Assembly (NCBI GenBank): GCA_025464695.1
Contig: JAODNQ010000182.1
Coordinates: forward strand, 1-9,485
Reading direction: 5' to 3'
DNA from: Frankiales bacterium
GTDB lineage: Bacteria; Actinomycetota; Actinomycetes; Mycobacteriales; SCTD01
Length of the DNA stretch: 9,485 nt
A program made the translations under genes and the position numbers. The notes below the pieces were generated by a model. The model searched no databases. It saw nothing but the letters and a program-made list of their open reading frames with translations, and was not told the DNA's origin. Within the stretch, counting starts at the first letter, position 1. Every line of letters starts with the position of its first letter. Positions 7,710 to 9,485 of this stretch are shown piece by piece.

Positions 7710-8878
7710 GCCGGTACCTGCTGGTCGTCCCGCCCCTGGTCGGGCACGTCAACCCCCTCGTCGGGGTCGCGGCCGAGCTGTCGGCCCGCGGGCACGACGT
7801 CGCCTGGGCAGGCAGCCCGGAGCTGGTCACGAGGCTGGCCGGCAGCGCCGCCCGGGTCTTCCCGTGCGCCGTCCCGACGACGGCGGCCGGCGAGCTGGTC
7901 GCCCGCCCCCCGGAGCTCCGCGGGCTGGCGGCGCTGAAGTTCCTCTGGGAGGAGTTCCTCGCGCCGCTCGCGGAGGTCATGGAGCCCGGGGTCGGGGCGG
8001 CCGTCCAGGAGTTCGCCCCCGACGTCGTCGTGGCCGACCAGCAGGCGCTCGCGGGCGCCCTGGTCGCCGAGCGGGAGGGGCTGCCCTGGGCGACGTCGGC
8101 CACCACCTCGGCGGAGTTCGCCGGCGCCCTCACGAGCATGCCGCTGGTGGACGCCTGGGTCAGCGCCCTGTTCGCCGGCCTGCGTGTCCGCCTGGGCGTC
8201 GCACCCGACGGGCCCGACCCCCGGTACTCCCCGCACCTCGTCCTCGCCTTCACCACGCAGGAGCTCGCGGGCGCGCCCCGGTCCCCGGAGGCGGTCCGCT
8301 TCGTCGGCCCCTCGCTGGCCGGTCGCGGCGACGTCGACGGCTTCCCGTGGGCCTGGCGCGACGTCGACCGGCGGCTCGCGCTGGTCAGCCTCGGCACCGC
8401 GAACGTCGACGCCGGGGAGGCGTTCCTGCAGGCCTGCGTGGCGGCCGCCCGCGACCGCGCGGAGCGGCTGCAGACGGTGGTCCTCGACCCCGGCGGCCTG
8501 CTCGGGCCGTCGCAGCCGGACGACGACGTGCTCGTCCTCCCGCACGTGCCGCAGCTCGCGCTGCTGCAGCACTGCGCCGCCGTCGTCTGCCACGCGGGGC
8601 ACAACACGGTGTGCGAGGCGCTGTGGCACGGCGTGCCCCTGGTGGTGGCCCCCATCCGCGACGACCAGCCCGTCGTGGCCGAGCAGGTCGTGGCCGCCGA
8701 GGCGGGGGTGCGGGTGCGCTTCGGCCGGACGTCGCCCGAGCGGCTCGGCGCCGCGCTCGACCGGGCCCTCGACGACCCCCTCCTGCGCTCCGGTGCCGGC
8801 CGCGTCCGGACGTCGTTCCGCGCTGCGGGCGGTGCGGCCTCGGCTGCCGACGCCCTCGCGCAGCTGGCGGTGGCGTGA
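7706..8878 (+). CDS. GT1 (MGT-type) glycosyltransferase
   Basis: This 390-aa protein of normal family length starts at a GTG overlapping the hydrolase stop (GTGA). It has the GT-B layout. The N-terminal acceptor domain opens with LLVVPPLVGHVNPL, where His14 lies in the loop typical of macrolide- and carotenoid-type GT1 enzymes. The C-terminal nucleotide-sugar domain begins near residue 222 with LVSLGT and holds the donor signature HAGHNTVCEALWHGVPLV from His296, followed by DDQ at 319-321. Such enzymes move a sugar from a UDP- or dTDP-sugar to a hydroxyl on a lipid, carotenoid or polyketide. In this operon the acceptor is probably the hydroxylated chain made by the synthase. No membrane segment is evident, although family members can bind membranes peripherally. 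Sugar identity and stereochemistry cannot be read from the sequence. Confidence 0.92.
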   Translation: MSRYLLVVPPLVGHVNPLVGVAAELSARGHDVAWAGSPELVTRLAGSAARVFPCAVPTTAAGELVARPPELRGLAALKFLWEEFLAPLAEVMEPGVGAAVQEFAPDVVVADQQALAGALVAEREGLPWATSATTSAEFAGALTSMPLVDAWVSALFAGLRVRLGVAPDGPDPRYSPHLVLAFTTQELAGAPRSPEAVRFVGPSLAGRGDVDGFPWAWRDVDRRLALVSLGTANVDAGEAFLQACVAAARDRAERLQTVVLDPGGLLGPSQPDDDVLVLPHVPQLALLQHCAAVVCHAGHNTVCEALWHGVPLVVAPIRDDQPVVAEQVVAAEAGVRVRFGRTSPERLGAALDRALDDPLLRSGAGRVRTSFRAAGGAASAADALAQLAVA

Positions 8879-9485
8879 GGCTCCGCCGGCGGACCGTCGT
8901 CCGGCGCCTCACCGGGACCGACTCGGGCTTCCTCGCCCTCGAGACCCCGGTCCAGCCGATGCACAGCGTCGCGCTGTTCCTCCTCGGTCCCGGGGACGCC
9001 GTCGACCTCGACGCCCTGCGGCGGCACGTCGCCGACCGGCTGCCGCTGCTCCCGGCCCTGCGATGGCGGCTTCGGCACGTGCCGCTCGGCCTCGCCCACC
9101 CCGTCTACACCGACGCCGCCGACGTCGACCTGGTGCGGCACGTGCGGGAGCAGCGCGTGCCTGCCCCGGGCGGCGACGCCGAGCTGGACCGGCTGCACGC
9201 GGCGCTGGCCGAGCAGCCGCTCGACCTGACCGGCCCGCTGTGGAACCTCGTCCTCGTCCGGGGTCTGGCAGGAGGCCGCGAGGCAGTGGTCGTGCGGGTG
9301 CACCACTGCCTCATGGACGGCCGGGCGCTGCTCGCCCTGCACGACGTCCTGCTGTCGGAGCTCCCGTCGTCCGTCGTCGAGAGCTGGCGCCCCGGCCGGG
9401 AGCCGCGCCCTGCCGCGCTGCTCGTGCGCGGTGCCGGCGCCGCAGCCCGGGGGGTGGCGCGCGTGCCGCGCCTGGTCGTGCGCAC
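8875..9485 (+). CDS. WS/DGAT-family O-acyltransferase, 5' part
   Basis: The gene starts at a GTG overlapping the glycosyltransferase stop and runs off the right edge after 203 codons; family members are usually 450-500 aa. This GTG is the only usable start, because the family's N-terminal signature DSGFLALETPVQPMH comes at about residues 16-30 and the next in-frame start lies inside it. The PLW block is in LDLTGPLW at about 117-124. The catalytic motif HHCLMDG at 143-149 has both His and the Asp. The N-terminus is rich in Arg. The family esterifies fatty alcohols, diacylglycerol or other hydroxyl lipids with acyl-CoA, and belongs to the same superfamily as Pap proteins and NRPS condensation domains. 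Here it may acylate the synthase product or its sugar, or use that chain as donor. Substrates are inferred from context. Confidence 0.92.
   Translation, partial: MRLRRRTVVRRLTGTDSGFLALETPVQPMHSVALFLLGPGDAVDLDALRRHVADRLPLLPALRWRLRHVPLGLAHPVYTDAADVDLVRHVREQRVPAPGGDAELDRLHAALAEQPLDLTGPLWNLVLVRGLAGGREAVVVRVHHCLMDGRALLALHDVLLSELPSSVVESWRPGREPRPAALLVRGAGAAARGVARVPRLVVR

Noticed and set aside
7651..9342. 563-codon minus-strand open frame across the GT and WS/DGAT genes
   Set aside because: It spans two real plus-strand genes and has a low-complexity translation without motifs, so it is a codon-bias shadow.
1..9485. RNA genes, CRISPR arrays, insertion sequences, promoters and terminators
   Set aside because: The window is essentially all coding, with no intergenic space over 2 nt. 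No terminal inverted repeats, tRNA-like folds, spaced repeats or hairpin-plus-T-run were seen. The only direct repeat is explained by the tandem ACPs.

Overview
The window reads as one stretch of a single plus-strand operon from a very GC-rich actinobacterium. Nearly every third codon position is G or C, all five visible gene starts are GTG, and the protein families present are typical of Actinomycetota. I would not name a genus from this. There is almost no non-coding DNA: four of the five gene junctions are 4-nt GTGA overlaps and the fifth is a 2-nt gap. No promoter, terminator, RNA gene, CRISPR array or mobile element is visible, so the operon's promoter must lie upstream and its end downstream of the window.

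Layout: (1) 1-2279 is the 3' part of a large iterative type I synthase of the PUFA/secondary-lipid (PfaA-like) class, showing the helix that normally follows an AT, two near-identical tandem ACP domains and a ketoreductase. (2) 2276-6598 is a second complete synthase subunit of 1440 aa, KS-AT-DH-PPTase, with an intact KS Cys-His-His triad and a fused Sfp-type phosphopantetheinyl transferase. (3) 6595-6900 is a stand-alone acyl carrier protein. (4) 6903-7709 is an alpha/beta hydrolase with a complete Ser-Asp-His triad. (5) 7706-8878 is a GT1/MGT-type glycosyltransferase. (6) 8875 to the window end is the N-terminal part of a WS/DGAT (wax ester synthase/diacylglycerol acyltransferase) family acyltransferase with an intact HHxxxDG motif.

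Taken together, the genes suggest a complete route to a decorated lipid. The two synthase subunits would build a long chain using KS, AT, KR and DH activities, with carrier domains activated by the operon's own PPTase. The chain could pass over the stand-alone ACP and be released by the hydrolase or transferred. It could then be glycosylated by the GT1 enzyme and esterified by the WS/DGAT enzyme. No enoylreductase is visible. The most likely product class is therefore an acylated or esterified glycolipid, or a glycosylated polyketide-type lipid, analogous in logic to heterocyst glycolipid or mycobacterial PKS-derived lipids. The product itself cannot be read from the sequence. The points of greatest interest are this gene combination, the enediyne-PKS-like DH-PPTase tail on a PUFA-type subunit, and the second subunit's AT domain, which keeps Ser and His but lacks two residues expected of a malonyl transferase.
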